Origin: Limibacillus halophilus
GTDB taxonomy: Bacteria; Pseudomonadota; Alphaproteobacteria; Kiloniellales; CECT-8803
Direction: 5' to 3'
DNA length: 64,000 bases
Assembly: GCF_014191775.1 (NCBI RefSeq)
Contig: NZ_JACHXA010000011.1
Coordinates: 1-64,000, forward strand
Numbering within the stretch: the first letter of the stretch is position 1; every line of letters begins with the position of its first letter. A program made the translations under genes and the position numbers. Positions 1 to 8,967 of the stretch are shown here, piece by piece. The notes below the pieces were generated by a model, which saw only the letters and a program-made list of their open reading frames with translations, did no database searches and was not told the DNA's origin.

Positions 1-144
1 TCTTTGTGGTTTATCGCCAATCTTCTTGTATGATTAACCATATAAATAGCGTAATATATTTATATTGTCAATTATTATTGTTTCATCAAGCAAGCAAAAG
101 TACTCGCGGCCTCTCTTCTGCGGTCGGGAGAATCAGGAAAGGGG
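1..144. other. AT-rich non-coding edge
   Basis: The first 100 bases are strongly AT-rich compared with the rest of the window. They lie downstream of the minus-strand TPR gene. No convincing gene, terminator or repeat is visible. A gene or promoter belonging to the sequence left of the window may extend into it. Confidence 0.4.
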
Positions 145-1563
145 TCAGGCGGCCATCAGGGAATGGGCGCGCGCTTCGGCGCGTTTTGCGTTGCTGTCGT
201 CGCCTAACCCTTGGAACGCCCGCGCGACATAGCGCCAGTTCAAAGGGCTGGTCGGTTTCATGGCGCTGCGCTCGTTCGCCAGCGCCAAGGCGAGATCGAA
301 CCGCCGGGCGCGGAGCGCAGCTTCCAACAGCGTCCAACCGATTACGTCGCGCTGTGCATAACTGCCACCGAGGCGATGGGTTTTGTAGCGCACCGGCAAC
401 AGGTGGTCGACGCAATCACCATAACGCTCGTCCTGGAAATCCTGCATGGCAAGGCAGAAGGGCATGCCAATCTCGCGGGTCATGGCGACGTTAGCGTCGT
501 TTGCGGTTTCCACGTAGCGCTCGTTCGCACCCAGCAAGGCGGCCTGCGCCTCGCGGCGACCATCTGATACGAAGGTCATCATGGCGTGCACGTCGTTGAA
601 AGCATAAAGGGTGTCCTGGGCGGCGGGCTCCCAGCGATCTGCGAGGGCCCGCCAGCGGTCTCCGGTCTCGACGCCGAGCAGCTTCAAGCGCCATAGCAGA
701 GCAGAGGCATCGAGTTCCTCGTAGCGATCGCCCTCATGCGCCGCCGATTGCAGGTGATTGTCGTATATCTCAAGAACGCGAGGGTGGTCCTGGAGATCGA
801 GGTGATAGAGCGACGTGTGCCACCAGAGATGATTGGAAAAATTGGACGTGCTCCAAAGATCGACGTGATCCTTCATGAACCGAATGCCGCCGGGCTGACG
901 GCCGCGCATTTCCATGACGTGGGCGACGGCATGCACCGCGTAGGGATGGTCCGGCCGCATGGCGAGCGCCCGGCGGCCCATTTCCTCGGCTTCGAAGAAG
1001 TCGCGATTCTCCTCCAGCCCGAAGGAATAGAATCCCAGCACGAACTCGTAGCCGGGCATGCTTTCGTCCCAGAGGTTGAAGACCCGGGCGACGCTGTCAC
1101 GCTGGCCGGTTACATCCCCCAACAGTACATGCGTCAAGTGCACAAGCTGCAGGGCCAGCAGATCGCGCGGGAAGTGTGTCAGAACTTCCTCCCAACACTG
1201 CGTGGCCCCGTAGAAATCGCCGCGCGCCCAAGCCTTCAAGGCAGCAAGGTAACCCAACTCGCGATCGTTCGCGCCGTCGGAAAGCCGCTCAGCCGCGCTG
1301 ATGGCCGCCAACATCTCGTCATAGACACGGGTCTCCATGGCCTGGGTCAGCCAACTTGCCTTGAAAAGGTGCCCCATGATGAAGTCCGGATGGTCGGCCA
1401 GCACGGCATCAATTTCCGCGATCGCATCCCCACGGAAAGACAGCGCACACTCCAGCGCGCGCTCCAGACCTTCGATTGCCGACGGACTGCCGCAGGACAG
1501 TGGCACGCCACGGCAATCCCTGCCCGCAGCCAACACGGTTCGTCCAGTCCCAGCGGCATTCAT
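145..1563 (-). CDS. TPR-type protein, TTC38-like
   Basis: Cytoplasmic helical-repeat protein of 472 residues. The sequence is a run of TPR-like helix pairs, and the block around HAVAHVMEMRGR followed by NHLWWHTSLYHLD resembles the tetratricopeptide repeat protein 38 family found in many alphaproteobacteria. There is no signal peptide or membrane segment. An in-frame start exists 11 codons further upstream, but the ATG at 1563 is preceded by a strong AGGGAG Shine-Dalgarno at good spacing, so I chose it. The role is probably protein-protein scaffolding, and no partner is evident. The neighbour on the other side is a divergent molybdoenzyme. Family assignment is by resemblance; the biological function is unknown. 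Confidence 0.75.
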   Translation of the reverse strand: MNAAGTGRTVLAAGRDCRGVPLSCGSPSAIEGLERALECALSFRGDAIAEIDAVLADHPDFIMGHLFKASWLTQAMETRVYDEMLAAISAAERLSDGANDRELGYLAALKAWARGDFYGATQCWEEVLTHFPRDLLALQLVHLTHVLLGDVTGQRDSVARVFNLWDESMPGYEFVLGFYSFGLEENRDFFEAEEMGRRALAMRPDHPYAVHAVAHVMEMRGRQPGGIRFMKDHVDLWSTSNFSNHLWWHTSLYHLDLQDHPRVLEIYDNHLQSAAHEGDRYEELDASALLWRLKLLGVETGDRWRALADRWEPAAQDTLYAFNDVHAMMTFVSDGRREAQAALLGANERYVETANDANVAMTREIGMPFCLAMQDFQDERYGDCVDHLLPVRYKTHRLGGSYAQRDVIGWTLLEAALRARRFDLALALANERSAMKPTSPLNWRYVARAFQGLGDDSNAKRAEARAHSLMAA

Positions 1564-1752
1564 GGTCTTCTCCCTCCCCTGTCGAATCCTTCCCATAGGC
1601 TGCCAGCCAAGCGATCCTATAGCAAGTTACCCTGCGCTACCGATAAGGCTCCAGTGGTGCCTGGAGAAACTGAAGAATTGGCCCTTCCCCTCGCCGCCCC
1701 TTTGAGTGAATTCTGGACCTCACAGAAAACCTGATGATGCGGACCGACCGAA

Positions 1753-3834
1753 ATGGCCACAAACGAAACGCCCAGCACCCTGAGCCCCAGCATCCTGAAA
1801 CCCAGCATCCTGAAACCCAGCGTCTGCCCGCTGGATTGTCCCGACACCTGCAGCCTTTCGGTGACCATTGCCGAAAACCGGGTGACCGCGGTGCGTGGAT
1901 CAAACGCCAACCCCTATACCGACGGCGTCATCTGCAACAAAGTCACCCGCTCCTATCCTGAGTTCGTCCATGGTAAGGGGCGGCTGACGCAGCCTCTCAA
2001 ACGGGTCGGGCCACGCGGTAGCGGGCGCTTTGAGCCCGTGTCTTGGGACGAGGCACTCGACCTCGTTCATACCGGCTTATCAAAAGCCATAGCGCAGCAC
2101 GGCCCGCAGTCCGTCCTGCCGTTCAACTATGCCGGACCGCACGGCGAGTTGGCCGGCGGCTCCATGGACCGGCGGTTCTTCCATAAACTCGGGGCGACCC
2201 TCCTCGACCGAGGGCCTCTGTGTGGCGCGGTGCGTGGCACGGCCTATCTCAGCCTTTATGGCCCTTGCCCCGGCATGCCCCCGGAACAAGCGCGCGAAGC
2301 CGACCTCATCGTGGTTTGGGGCAACAACATCACAGTATCAAACCTGCATATGGCGAAGGTCATCAAGGAGGCGCGGGCTCAGGGCGCCAAGCTGGTGATC
2401 ATCGACCCAAAGCGCACCCGCATCGCCGAGCAGGCAGACCTTTTCCTGCAAATAACACCCGGCAGCGATGTGGTGCTGGCTCAGGCCCTGGCGGCTGAAC
2501 TGGAACGCCGTGGCGCACTGGACCAGGATTTCATCAGCCGCTGGGTAAGCGGCTTCGAACCCTACATGACTGAGGCGCGAAAGTATGACGCCGATAGCGT
2601 CGTCGAGCTCTGTGGACTTTCGAAAGAGCAGTTCCACAGCTTTGCCGAGCACTATGCCACCGCGCAGCGGGTCGCGGTGTCGCTTGGCAACGGCATAGAG
2701 CGTGGACACAGCGGTGGCTCATCCTTGCGCGCCGCCATGGCTCTGCAAGCGCTGACCGGTAATCACGGCCGCCGTGGCGCGGGCGTTATCGCCAAGCCCG
2801 GACTCGCCTCGCCAAAGACGACTGATCGACTGCAGCGACCGGATTTGGTGCCCCCGGGCACGCGAACCTTCAACATCGTCGATGTAACCGACAAGCTATT
2901 GGACCGCGACCTCGATCCGCCGGTCAGCGCTCTTTTCATTTACAACCATAACCCGGTCTGCACGCACCCGGACCAGAACCGCTTGAAGCGCGCCCTGATG
3001 CGCGACGACCTCTTCGTCGTCGGCGCCGATATCGTGATGACGGATAGCATGGCTTTTGCAGACGTGGTTTTGCCTGCGGCCAGCCATTTCGAGTATGCCG
3101 ACGTCTACGGCGCTTACGGCCAAAACTATCTGCAGCGGGCCGAAGCGGTCATTCCGCCGGTTGGCCAATCGCTGCCGAACACAGAGATTTTCCGGCGGCT
3201 GGCCGCCCGTTTTGGCTTTGACGATCCTCTGTTCCAGGACAGCGACGACGCGTTAATGGATGCCGCCTTCGACGCGACAGACCCTCGTCTGGGCGGGTTC
3301 CGGCCGAGCCAGATTCCCCTTGATCGGGCGCTGGAGATGACGACGCCGGAGGGTGAAGAACTGATCCTTTGCAAGACCGTTCAACCTGCGACGAAATCCG
3401 GCAAGATCGAGCTTTTTTCGGAGGACCTGGAGCGGCGCTACGGTTACGGCATCCCTCGCTTCGAAGCGGTGCCGCGCGATCTGCCTTTCAACCTGATTTC
3501 ACCGTCTTCCTCGAAGCGCACTAACGCCACCTTCGGTGGTTGTGACGCCTCGCGAGGGCGCGAGCGTATCGAGATCAATCCGGCGGATGCCACTACGAAA
3601 GGGGTTTCGGACGGTGATCTGGTCCGGCTGTGGAATGCGCGCGGAGAAACCTTGCTGGTTGCGCGGGTAACGGACGCCGTACGCCCGGGCGTACTCTACA
3701 GTCCAAAAGGAACCTGGATGGCGGCAGGGGCTTCGGGTCAGACGATCAACGCCCTGATTCCCAGCGACATCAGGACCGATATAGAAAGAGGCGCCTGTTT
3801 CAACGAGACCTTCGTGGACATTGCTCGCGCCTGA
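1753..3834 (+). CDS. Molybdopterin-dependent oxidoreductase (BisC/NasA superfamily)
   Basis: Catalytic subunit of a molybdenum or tungsten bis-MGD oxidoreductase, 693 residues. The N-terminal cysteines of CPLDCPDTC and the later GVICNK form the usual binding site of one [4Fe-4S] cluster. The central MGD-binding half contains VVWGNNITVSN and IIDPKRTRIAEQAD. The C-terminal molydop-binding domain starts near SPSSSKRTNATFGG. No twin-arginine signal is present, so it is probably cytoplasmic. No electron-transfer subunit or cofactor gene lies next to it, so the substrate cannot be named. The N-terminus before the first cysteine is odd: it is encoded by a 15-bp tandem repeat giving PSTLS-PSILK-PSILK-PSVCP. 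There is no strong ribosome binding site at 1753. Confidence 0.85.
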   Translation: MATNETPSTLSPSILKPSILKPSVCPLDCPDTCSLSVTIAENRVTAVRGSNANPYTDGVICNKVTRSYPEFVHGKGRLTQPLKRVGPRGSGRFEPVSWDEALDLVHTGLSKAIAQHGPQSVLPFNYAGPHGELAGGSMDRRFFHKLGATLLDRGPLCGAVRGTAYLSLYGPCPGMPPEQAREADLIVVWGNNITVSNLHMAKVIKEARAQGAKLVIIDPKRTRIAEQADLFLQITPGSDVVLAQALAAELERRGALDQDFISRWVSGFEPYMTEARKYDADSVVELCGLSKEQFHSFAEHYATAQRVAVSLGNGIERGHSGGSSLRAAMALQALTGNHGRRGAGVIAKPGLASPKTTDRLQRPDLVPPGTRTFNIVDVTDKLLDRDLDPPVSALFIYNHNPVCTHPDQNRLKRALMRDDLFVVGADIVMTDSMAFADVVLPAASHFEYADVYGAYGQNYLQRAEAVIPPVGQSLPNTEIFRRLAARFGFDDPLFQDSDDALMDAAFDATDPRLGGFRPSQIPLDRALEMTTPEGEELILCKTVQPATKSGKIELFSEDLERRYGYGIPRFEAVPRDLPFNLISPSSSKRTNATFGGCDASRGRERIEINPADATTKGVSDGDLVRLWNARGETLLVARVTDAVRPGVLYSPKGTWMAAGASGQTINALIPSDIRTDIERGACFNETFVDIARA
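1771..1830 (+). repeat. 15-bp in-frame tandem repeat
   Basis: Four consecutive 15-bp units begin at 1771, 1786, 1801 and 1816. The second and third are identical (cccagcatcctgaaa), and the outer two are degenerate. Being a multiple of three, the units add five-residue steps to the N-terminus of the molybdoenzyme without shifting frame. Confidence 0.85.
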
Positions 3835-3847
3835 CATGAGTGCGGAA

Positions 3848-5206
3848 TTATAGATACCAGGCAAACTCGCGGGGAGACGGCTCCTCGAAAAAGGCTTCCA
3901 ACTCCGCGCTCTTAACCTCGTGATAAATTTTCAGGTAATCCGCGCCCAGGTACCCTGGCAAGACCGTGGCCTGCGCGAGTGCCGCCAGAGCATCCCAGAA
4001 CCTGAGCGGTAAGCTCGCGTCGACCTCGGAACCGGCATTGCCGCTGTGTTTCTCACCCGGATCAAGCTTGGCCATCAGGCCATGGTGGATGCCGGCCAGC
4101 ACAGCGGCGGTGACGAGATAGGGATTGGCCTCCGCCCCGGCAATCCGGTGCTCCAGACGGCGGCTTGCGCCGTCGGACGCCGGCAGGCGAAAGGCGACTG
4201 AGCGGTTGTTCTCGCCCCAATCCCTGGTCACGGGCGTGAACTCATCTGGCTTGAACCGGCGGTAGACATTGATGTTGGGTGCGAAGATAGCCATGGCCTC
4301 GTGCATCGTCGCCTGCAGACCGGCTACAGCCTGCCCGAGCCGCGTTTCGCCATCGGATCGCTCCGGGTCAAAGACGTTGTGTCCCGCCTCGTCCAACAGG
4401 CTGACATGCAAGTGCAGGCCGCTGCCCGACTGACCTGGGAAGGGCTTTGACAAGAAGGTTGCATCATAACCGAGCTCGCGGACAGTCCCCTGCACCGCGC
4501 GCCGCAGCAGGGCGGCGTGATCGGCGGCCAGCAACGGGTCGCTCTGGTGTTCCAGATTAATTTCGAATTGCCCGGCGCCATACTCGCTAATCATCGTGGT
4601 AACGGGCAGATTCTGAGTCAGGCAGGACTGTTCGATAGCCTCCAGGATCGGCTGAAACTCGTCCAGTTTGGCCAATGATAAGACTTTGCCCTGCGCTTCG
4701 GGCGCACCGGTCAAGGGCGAATGAGCGGGTAAAGGCGCGCCATTCTCGCCCCGGTCCAGATCAATCAGATAAAACTCCAGTTCCAAGGCCACGACCGGCG
4801 TCAATCCTAACTCCGAATAGCGCTCCGCGACGCCCTGCAAAACCCGGCGCGGATCGTACCAGAAGGGTTCTCCATCCCTGGCGCGAGTCAACTCACACAG
4901 GACCTGCGCGTAACTGCCGCCGGTCCAGGGCACAATCTGAATTCCACCGGGTAACGGTCGGGCGATTCCATCCGGGTCGCCGTCGGAAAAGCCATGGCCC
5001 ATGGGATCGGCGGTGTTGCCCAGCACGTCGACCAACTGCATGGCGGCGCAGATTGGTGTACCCGAACGGTAAAGGCGCTCCATTTGCGCACGCGGCAAGC
5101 GCTTGCCGATAGCCTGTCCGCACAGATCAATCACGAAGGCGTCCAGATGCGTGACCTCAGGATGGCGTGTGAGAAACTCCTTAAGCTCTTCGACGGTCGC
5201 ATACAT
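3848..5206 (-). CDS. Glutamine synthetase family protein (PuuA-like)
   Basis: ATP-dependent ligase of the GlnA superfamily, 452 residues. The beta-Grasp N-domain is short. Catalytic-domain signatures are visible: LELEFYLID and GQFEINLEH (metal and glutamate site), GSGLHLHVSL (ATP/metal), and the arginine cluster around RLEHRIAGAEANPYL. The lack of an adenylylation region and the overall pattern fit the gamma-glutamylpolyamine or gamma-glutamylamide synthetase branch rather than housekeeping GlnA. The frame extends 39 codons upstream, but the ATG at 5206 has a GGAAGG Shine-Dalgarno and begins the conserved sequence. No other putrescine-catabolism gene is adjacent, so the amine substrate is uncertain. 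Confidence 0.85.
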   Translation of the reverse strand: MYATVEELKEFLTRHPEVTHLDAFVIDLCGQAIGKRLPRAQMERLYRSGTPICAAMQLVDVLGNTADPMGHGFSDGDPDGIARPLPGGIQIVPWTGGSYAQVLCELTRARDGEPFWYDPRRVLQGVAERYSELGLTPVVALELEFYLIDLDRGENGAPLPAHSPLTGAPEAQGKVLSLAKLDEFQPILEAIEQSCLTQNLPVTTMISEYGAGQFEINLEHQSDPLLAADHAALLRRAVQGTVRELGYDATFLSKPFPGQSGSGLHLHVSLLDEAGHNVFDPERSDGETRLGQAVAGLQATMHEAMAIFAPNINVYRRFKPDEFTPVTRDWGENNRSVAFRLPASDGASRRLEHRIAGAEANPYLVTAAVLAGIHHGLMAKLDPGEKHSGNAGSEVDASLPLRFWDALAALAQATVLPGYLGADYLKIYHEVKSAELEAFFEEPSPREFAWYL

Positions 5207-5351
5207 GGCGCTTCCTTCCCCGTTGCTGCGTCGGCAGCTTAGCCAGGGAGCAACCGGACAGGCAACAATGCTGGGAATACCGGTAGAACCCAGCCGGCAT
5301 TCTCGTCTAGCATCCGACAACATGCGGAAGCCATCGGCCGGGGCTCATTTC

Positions 5352-6242
5352 ATGAAACTCGTCAGTTACAACATTCAGTACGGATTTGGTGAGGACGGGC
5401 GCTATGAGCTTGCACGCGCCGCAAAGGTTGTCGCTGGCGCGGACATTATCGCGCTTCAGGAGGTCGAGCGTTTTTGGGAACGAACGAACGAGGACGATCA
5501 ACCTGCGATTCTTTCCAGCCTACTCCCGGATTTTTATTGGGTTTACGGCCCGGCCTTCGACATGGATGCCAGTAAGCGCGGCAAGGACGGTCAAATCGTC
5601 AACCGCAGGCGGCAGTTCGGAACGATGCTGCTGTCACGTTATCCGATCGCTTGGTCGCGGCTGCATCTGCTGCCGATGCGCAAGATGCTTCATCCTCTGA
5701 ACACCCAGAACCCGGCTTTGGAGGGCTTGGTTCAAACGCCAGGCGGCCCATTGCGCATCCTCTCCCTTCATCTGGCTCATGTCGGCTCCGAGGAACGCAT
5801 GGAGCAACTTGAGTTTCTTCTGGCCCGGCACCGGCGCGTAGGCCTTGAAGGCGGGCCTTGGAGCGGTAGGGATGACGAAACGCACCGCAACTGGACCAAT
5901 TGCGAACCGGAGCCCGATTGCCCGACGGCGGCAATCTGGATGGGCGACTTCAACAGCGAGCCTGGAAGCCCGGAGTATGAGCGAGTGACGGGCAACAACC
6001 CCTATCATCCTGGCGCGTCCTACGTGGGCGGTTTCGTCGATTCAGCGGTGGCAACGGGACAAAATCCCTCGACGTTCACCAGCCATGAAGGCAAGGATGC
6101 CGAAGGACGGCTGCGGAAAAGACGGCTCGACTACTGTTTCGTCAGCGCCGAGCTCGTCGGCAATGTCAGAAGTATGTGGATCGATGAGGCAGAAACCGCT
6201 TCCGACCACAAGCCAGTCTGGACGGAGATCGACCTGACATGA
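5352..6242 (+). CDS. Endonuclease/exonuclease/phosphatase (EEP) family hydrolase
   Basis: Metal-dependent phosphohydrolase fold of 296 residues, shared by DNase I, AP endonucleases and inositol phosphatases. Visible motifs are the start MKLVSYNIQYG, the metal-binding glutamate in LQEVERF, HLAHVGSEERMEQ, WMGDFNSEP, and the terminal catalytic SDHKPVW. No signal peptide is present in this form. The open frame extends to 5103 on the other side of the divergent glutamine synthetase start, but the conserved fold begins exactly at 5352. A GGGG lies about 10 bases before it. The substrate (nucleic acid or small phosphodiester) cannot be told from sequence. Confidence 0.8.
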   Translation: MKLVSYNIQYGFGEDGRYELARAAKVVAGADIIALQEVERFWERTNEDDQPAILSSLLPDFYWVYGPAFDMDASKRGKDGQIVNRRRQFGTMLLSRYPIAWSRLHLLPMRKMLHPLNTQNPALEGLVQTPGGPLRILSLHLAHVGSEERMEQLEFLLARHRRVGLEGGPWSGRDDETHRNWTNCEPEPDCPTAAIWMGDFNSEPGSPEYERVTGNNPYHPGASYVGGFVDSAVATGQNPSTFTSHEGKDAEGRLRKRRLDYCFVSAELVGNVRSMWIDEAETASDHKPVWTEIDLT

Positions 6243-6420
6243 CTGCGGTCCAAATTCAGTTGTATGCAGGAAACAGTGGTGGAGCCAGCATTGATTCTTT
6301 ATGGGCCGATGCCGCTAAGAATTCCCTGAGAAGGGGAAAACTCCGGAACGGCAACGACCCGGCTGTTAACTAGTGCCGGCTTGAAATCTCGGCGGTTAGC
6401 CGTCAATCGGCAAAAGTGTG

Positions 6421-6426
6421 TATAAT
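6421..6426 (+). promoter_or_regulatory. Possible -10 element upstream of the FAD oxidase
   Basis: A perfect TATAAT lies 21 bases before the chosen start codon. No good -35 hexamer sits 16-18 bases upstream, so a resulting transcript would have a leader of only about 15 bases and would begin at the Shine-Dalgarno. This is suggestive only. Confidence 0.3.
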
Positions 6427-6447
6427 CTCACTGGGAGGAACCCCCTA

Positions 6448-7845
6448 ATGGAGGGCGATATGTCTACCACACGATTGAAGACTCGTGATGGTGACGCCGT
6501 GCCAACGGAGGCCATCGACGAGTTAAAGTCCCTTGTTCGTGGAGATCTGATTGTTCCCGGTAGCGAGCAGTATGAAACTGCCCGTCGAATTTGGAACGCT
6601 TTGATCGATAAACACCCCGGCGCCATTTTACGTTGCCATGGAACAGCAGATGTTTCGGCGGCCATCAAGTTCGCAAGCAAGCATGACATTTTAGTATCCG
6701 TGCGAGGCGGCGGCCATAATGTTGGCGGCCGCGCCGTCTGTGACGACGGTCTGGTGATCGACCTGTCCAGAATGCGTGCGATCTATGTGGACCCGACCAG
6801 CAGAACTGTCCGGGCCCAGGGAGGCGCGCTTCTCGGGGACGTAGATAGAGAGACGCATGTTCACGGCCTGGCTGTACCACTTGGCGTCGTTTCCATGACG
6901 GGGATTGGCGGCCTTACGACCGGGGGCGGGTTTGGATGGCTTGCCAGAAAGTACGGCCCAACTTGCGACAACGTCATCGAGGCGGAAGTTGTCACCGCCG
7001 ATGGCTCTATCAAGACCGCAAGCGCAGGACAGAACCCAGATCTTTACTGGGGTATTTGTGGCGGCAGCGGAAACTTCGGGATCGTTACATCGTTCCTCTA
7101 CAGGGCTTATCCGCTTTCCACCGTACTTGGTGGAATGATCGCCTATCCCCGCGCAGCGGCGCCCAAGATCCTGCGAGGCTATAGAGATATTATCCGCGAT
7201 GCGCCCGATGAGCTTACAGTTTACGCCGCCCTTCTCTGGGGACCCGACGGAACGCCATTAACCGCACTGGTGCCTTGTTGGATCGGAGACGATAAGGAAG
7301 TTGGAAGGCAAGCGATAAAGGCGCTAACCGAGATCGACGAACCGCTAGTCGTTGACCTTCATGAAATGCCGTTCACCGCGATGCAGTCGATGTTGGACGC
7401 CGCCTACGGCCCCGGAAGCCGGAACTACTGGAAGTCTGCCTACCTCAGCGACCTGACCGACGATGCCATCGATACGATTGTGGAACAGTCCAAGGGCATG
7501 ACGGTACCCGGCTCAGGTATCCTGATAGAGCACTGCACCGGCGCGACAAAATCAAAGGCGATGGGAGAGAACGCCTTCGCGCAAAGAGGCCAAGACTACT
7601 TGATCGCCCTTTTACCTCTATGGACTCGCCCTGCAGATGATAAGGCCCAGATTGCGTGGGCCAAAGCGGCTCATGATGCACTCGCGCCATTCGCGGCGGG
7701 CGGCACATATCTGAATTACATCGGTGCCGATGAGGACACGACGGTGATCGCGGCATTTGGTGAGAATCTGGGTAGGCTGAGGGAAATCAAAAGGACCTAT
7801 GATCCGACCAACTTCTTCAGAGCGAACGCCAACATCGCGCCCTAA
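6448..7845 (+). CDS. FAD-binding oxidoreductase, berberine-bridge (BBE) type
   Basis: Flavin-linked oxidase or dehydrogenase of the PCMH/VAO fold, 465 residues. The FAD-binding half contains SVRGGGHNVGGRAV, whose histidine is the usual 8-alpha-histidyl FAD attachment site, followed by GGLTTGGGFGWLARKYG. The C-terminus carries a BBE domain ending in YDPTNFFRANANI. No secretion signal is visible. Family members oxidise sugars, alkaloids or other alcohols, and the substrate here is unknown. ATG 6448 follows GGGAGGAA at good spacing. A second in-frame ATG at 6460 with its own GAGGG could also be used. The gene stands alone between a phosphohydrolase and a tRNA. Confidence 0.85.
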   Translation: MEGDMSTTRLKTRDGDAVPTEAIDELKSLVRGDLIVPGSEQYETARRIWNALIDKHPGAILRCHGTADVSAAIKFASKHDILVSVRGGGHNVGGRAVCDDGLVIDLSRMRAIYVDPTSRTVRAQGGALLGDVDRETHVHGLAVPLGVVSMTGIGGLTTGGGFGWLARKYGPTCDNVIEAEVVTADGSIKTASAGQNPDLYWGICGGSGNFGIVTSFLYRAYPLSTVLGGMIAYPRAAAPKILRGYRDIIRDAPDELTVYAALLWGPDGTPLTALVPCWIGDDKEVGRQAIKALTEIDEPLVVDLHEMPFTAMQSMLDAAYGPGSRNYWKSAYLSDLTDDAIDTIVEQSKGMTVPGSGILIEHCTGATKSKAMGENAFAQRGQDYLIALLPLWTRPADDKAQIAWAKAAHDALAPFAAGGTYLNYIGADEDTTVIAAFGENLGRLREIKRTYDPTNFFRANANIAP

Positions 7846-7926
7846 GAAGTGCGGGAACATGCATCTCCCGAAATTCCGCACGCCCAATCACTGTCGTCCG
7901 TGGCGAGATAAGGCAGGGAGGGAAGG

Positions 7927-8002
7927 TGGTGGGCCCGGCAGGATTCGAACCTGCGACAACACCGTTATGAGCGGCGCGTTCTGACCACTGAACTACGGGC
8001 CC
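7927..8002 (-). tRNA. tRNA with CAT anticodon, probably tRNA-Ile2
   Basis: The minus strand folds into a full cloverleaf of 76 bases with encoded CCA. The acceptor arm is GGGCCCG/CGGGCCC. The anticodon stem is CGCCG/CGGTG around the loop CTCATAA. The T arm is GCAGG-TTCGAAT-CCTGC. CAT can be elongator Met or the lysidine-modified Ile2 species. C4-G69 and C5-G68 in the acceptor stem are known TilS-positive determinants, so I favour Ile2. There is no initiator-type 1-72 mismatch. Confidence 0.9.
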
Positions 8003-8050
8003 TTCCCCAGGGATTGAACTGCGCCTTCTTGGCGCAGGCAGGCGGCAGCG

Positions 8051-8938
8051 TCAAGTGCGCGTGATCAGCGGAAAGCTCATACGCGCCTGCCCGTAGGACA
8101 GGACACCGGCCTGTAAGTCAAAGCTCATAAGGTCTTCGCCCACAATGACAGGCCCTGAAAAATCCGCTTTCACCTGATCGAGAACAGCATCCCGGTCGCA
8201 AGACGGCGGCACGAAATGGGTCAAGACCAGACACCCGACACCAGCCTCGCCGGCGATCTTGCCGACGTCGCTGGAAAGCGTGTGGTAGGAGGCAACGTTG
8301 GATACGGTCCGTTCGGTTCGCAGACCTGGGATGACCGGCAACTCGTAATGAATAAATACCTCGTGCAGCAGGAGGTCGACACCCCGTGCCGCATCAATAA
8401 GTGTCTGACAGCGCCTGGTATCCCCCGATATTGCCAACCGGCGTCCGCCGCCGGCAAAGATGAAGCCGAAGGCGTGGCGCACAGGCTTGTGGTCGACCTC
8501 GACGACCTCGACCGAAAGTCCACCGAACTGGTGAACCTCGCCGGGTGAAAGTTCAATAACCTCCACCTCCAAGCCTTCGGTGGAGTCTCTTTCTTCGTGA
8601 GCGATACGCAAGGTCCGTTCCGGCTCCCACAGCTTCATCAGACCATCGACGTAGCGCTTGGTCCCCGGCGGGCCAAAGATCCGTTGCGGCCACTCCCGCC
8701 CCTGGTGCCAGGAGGAAATGATGAGTTGGTAAAGATCGACGATATGGTCGCTGTGAAGATGAGTCAGAAAGAGAGCATCCACATCCCGGCCCGAGCTGCC
8801 GGCGGCGATGAGACGCTGAGTGACGCCCGATCCGCAGTCAACCAGGATCGTCTGCCCGGCATGGTGAACCAAGGCGGCAGGGCCATAGCGCTCCAGGTGG
8901 GCGGAAGGACAGCCAGTACCAAGCAGGGTCAGTTCCAT
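8051..8938 (-). CDS. MBL-fold metallo-hydrolase, RNase Z/arylsulfatase-like
   Basis: Metallo-beta-lactamase fold hydrolase of 295 residues. It opens with [21 protein letters not shown], and the metal site [14 protein letters not shown] sits near residue 60. Further metal ligands are in [12 protein letters not shown] and LVLTHFVPP. The arrangement matches the ElaC/RNase Z-like branch, which includes tRNA 3-prime processing enzymes and phosphodiesterases. The long flexible arm of true RNase Z is not obvious, so the substrate is open. It lies 29 bases downstream of rpoD on the same strand and is followed by a tRNA gene, so it could be cotranscribed with rpoD. Confidence 0.8.
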   Translation of the reverse strand: MELTLLGTGCPSAHLERYGPAALVHHAGQTILVDCGSGVTQRLIAAGSSGRDVDALFLTHLHSDHIVDLYQLIISSWHQGREWPQRIFGPPGTKRYVDGLMKLWEPERTLRIAHEERDSTEGLEVEVIELSPGEVHQFGGLSVEVVEVDHKPVRHAFGFIFAGGGRRLAISGDTRRCQTLIDAARGVDLLLHEVFIHYELPVIPGLRTERTVSNVASYHTLSSDVGKIAGEAGVGCLVLTHFVPPSCDRDAVLDQVKADFSGPVIVGEDLMSFDLQAGVLSYGQARMSFPLITRT

Positions 8939-8967
8939 CGGGTCCGTTTCCGCCCTACGCCAACCGA

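Noticed and set aside
736-1734. 332-codon plus-strand frame
   Set aside because: Antisense to the TPR gene, which has the better composition, ribosome site and family match.
7799-7984. 61-codon plus-strand frame after the FAD oxidase
   Set aside because: Its C-terminal RIRTCDNTVMSGAF is the antisense of the tRNA at 7927-8002, a common false gene.
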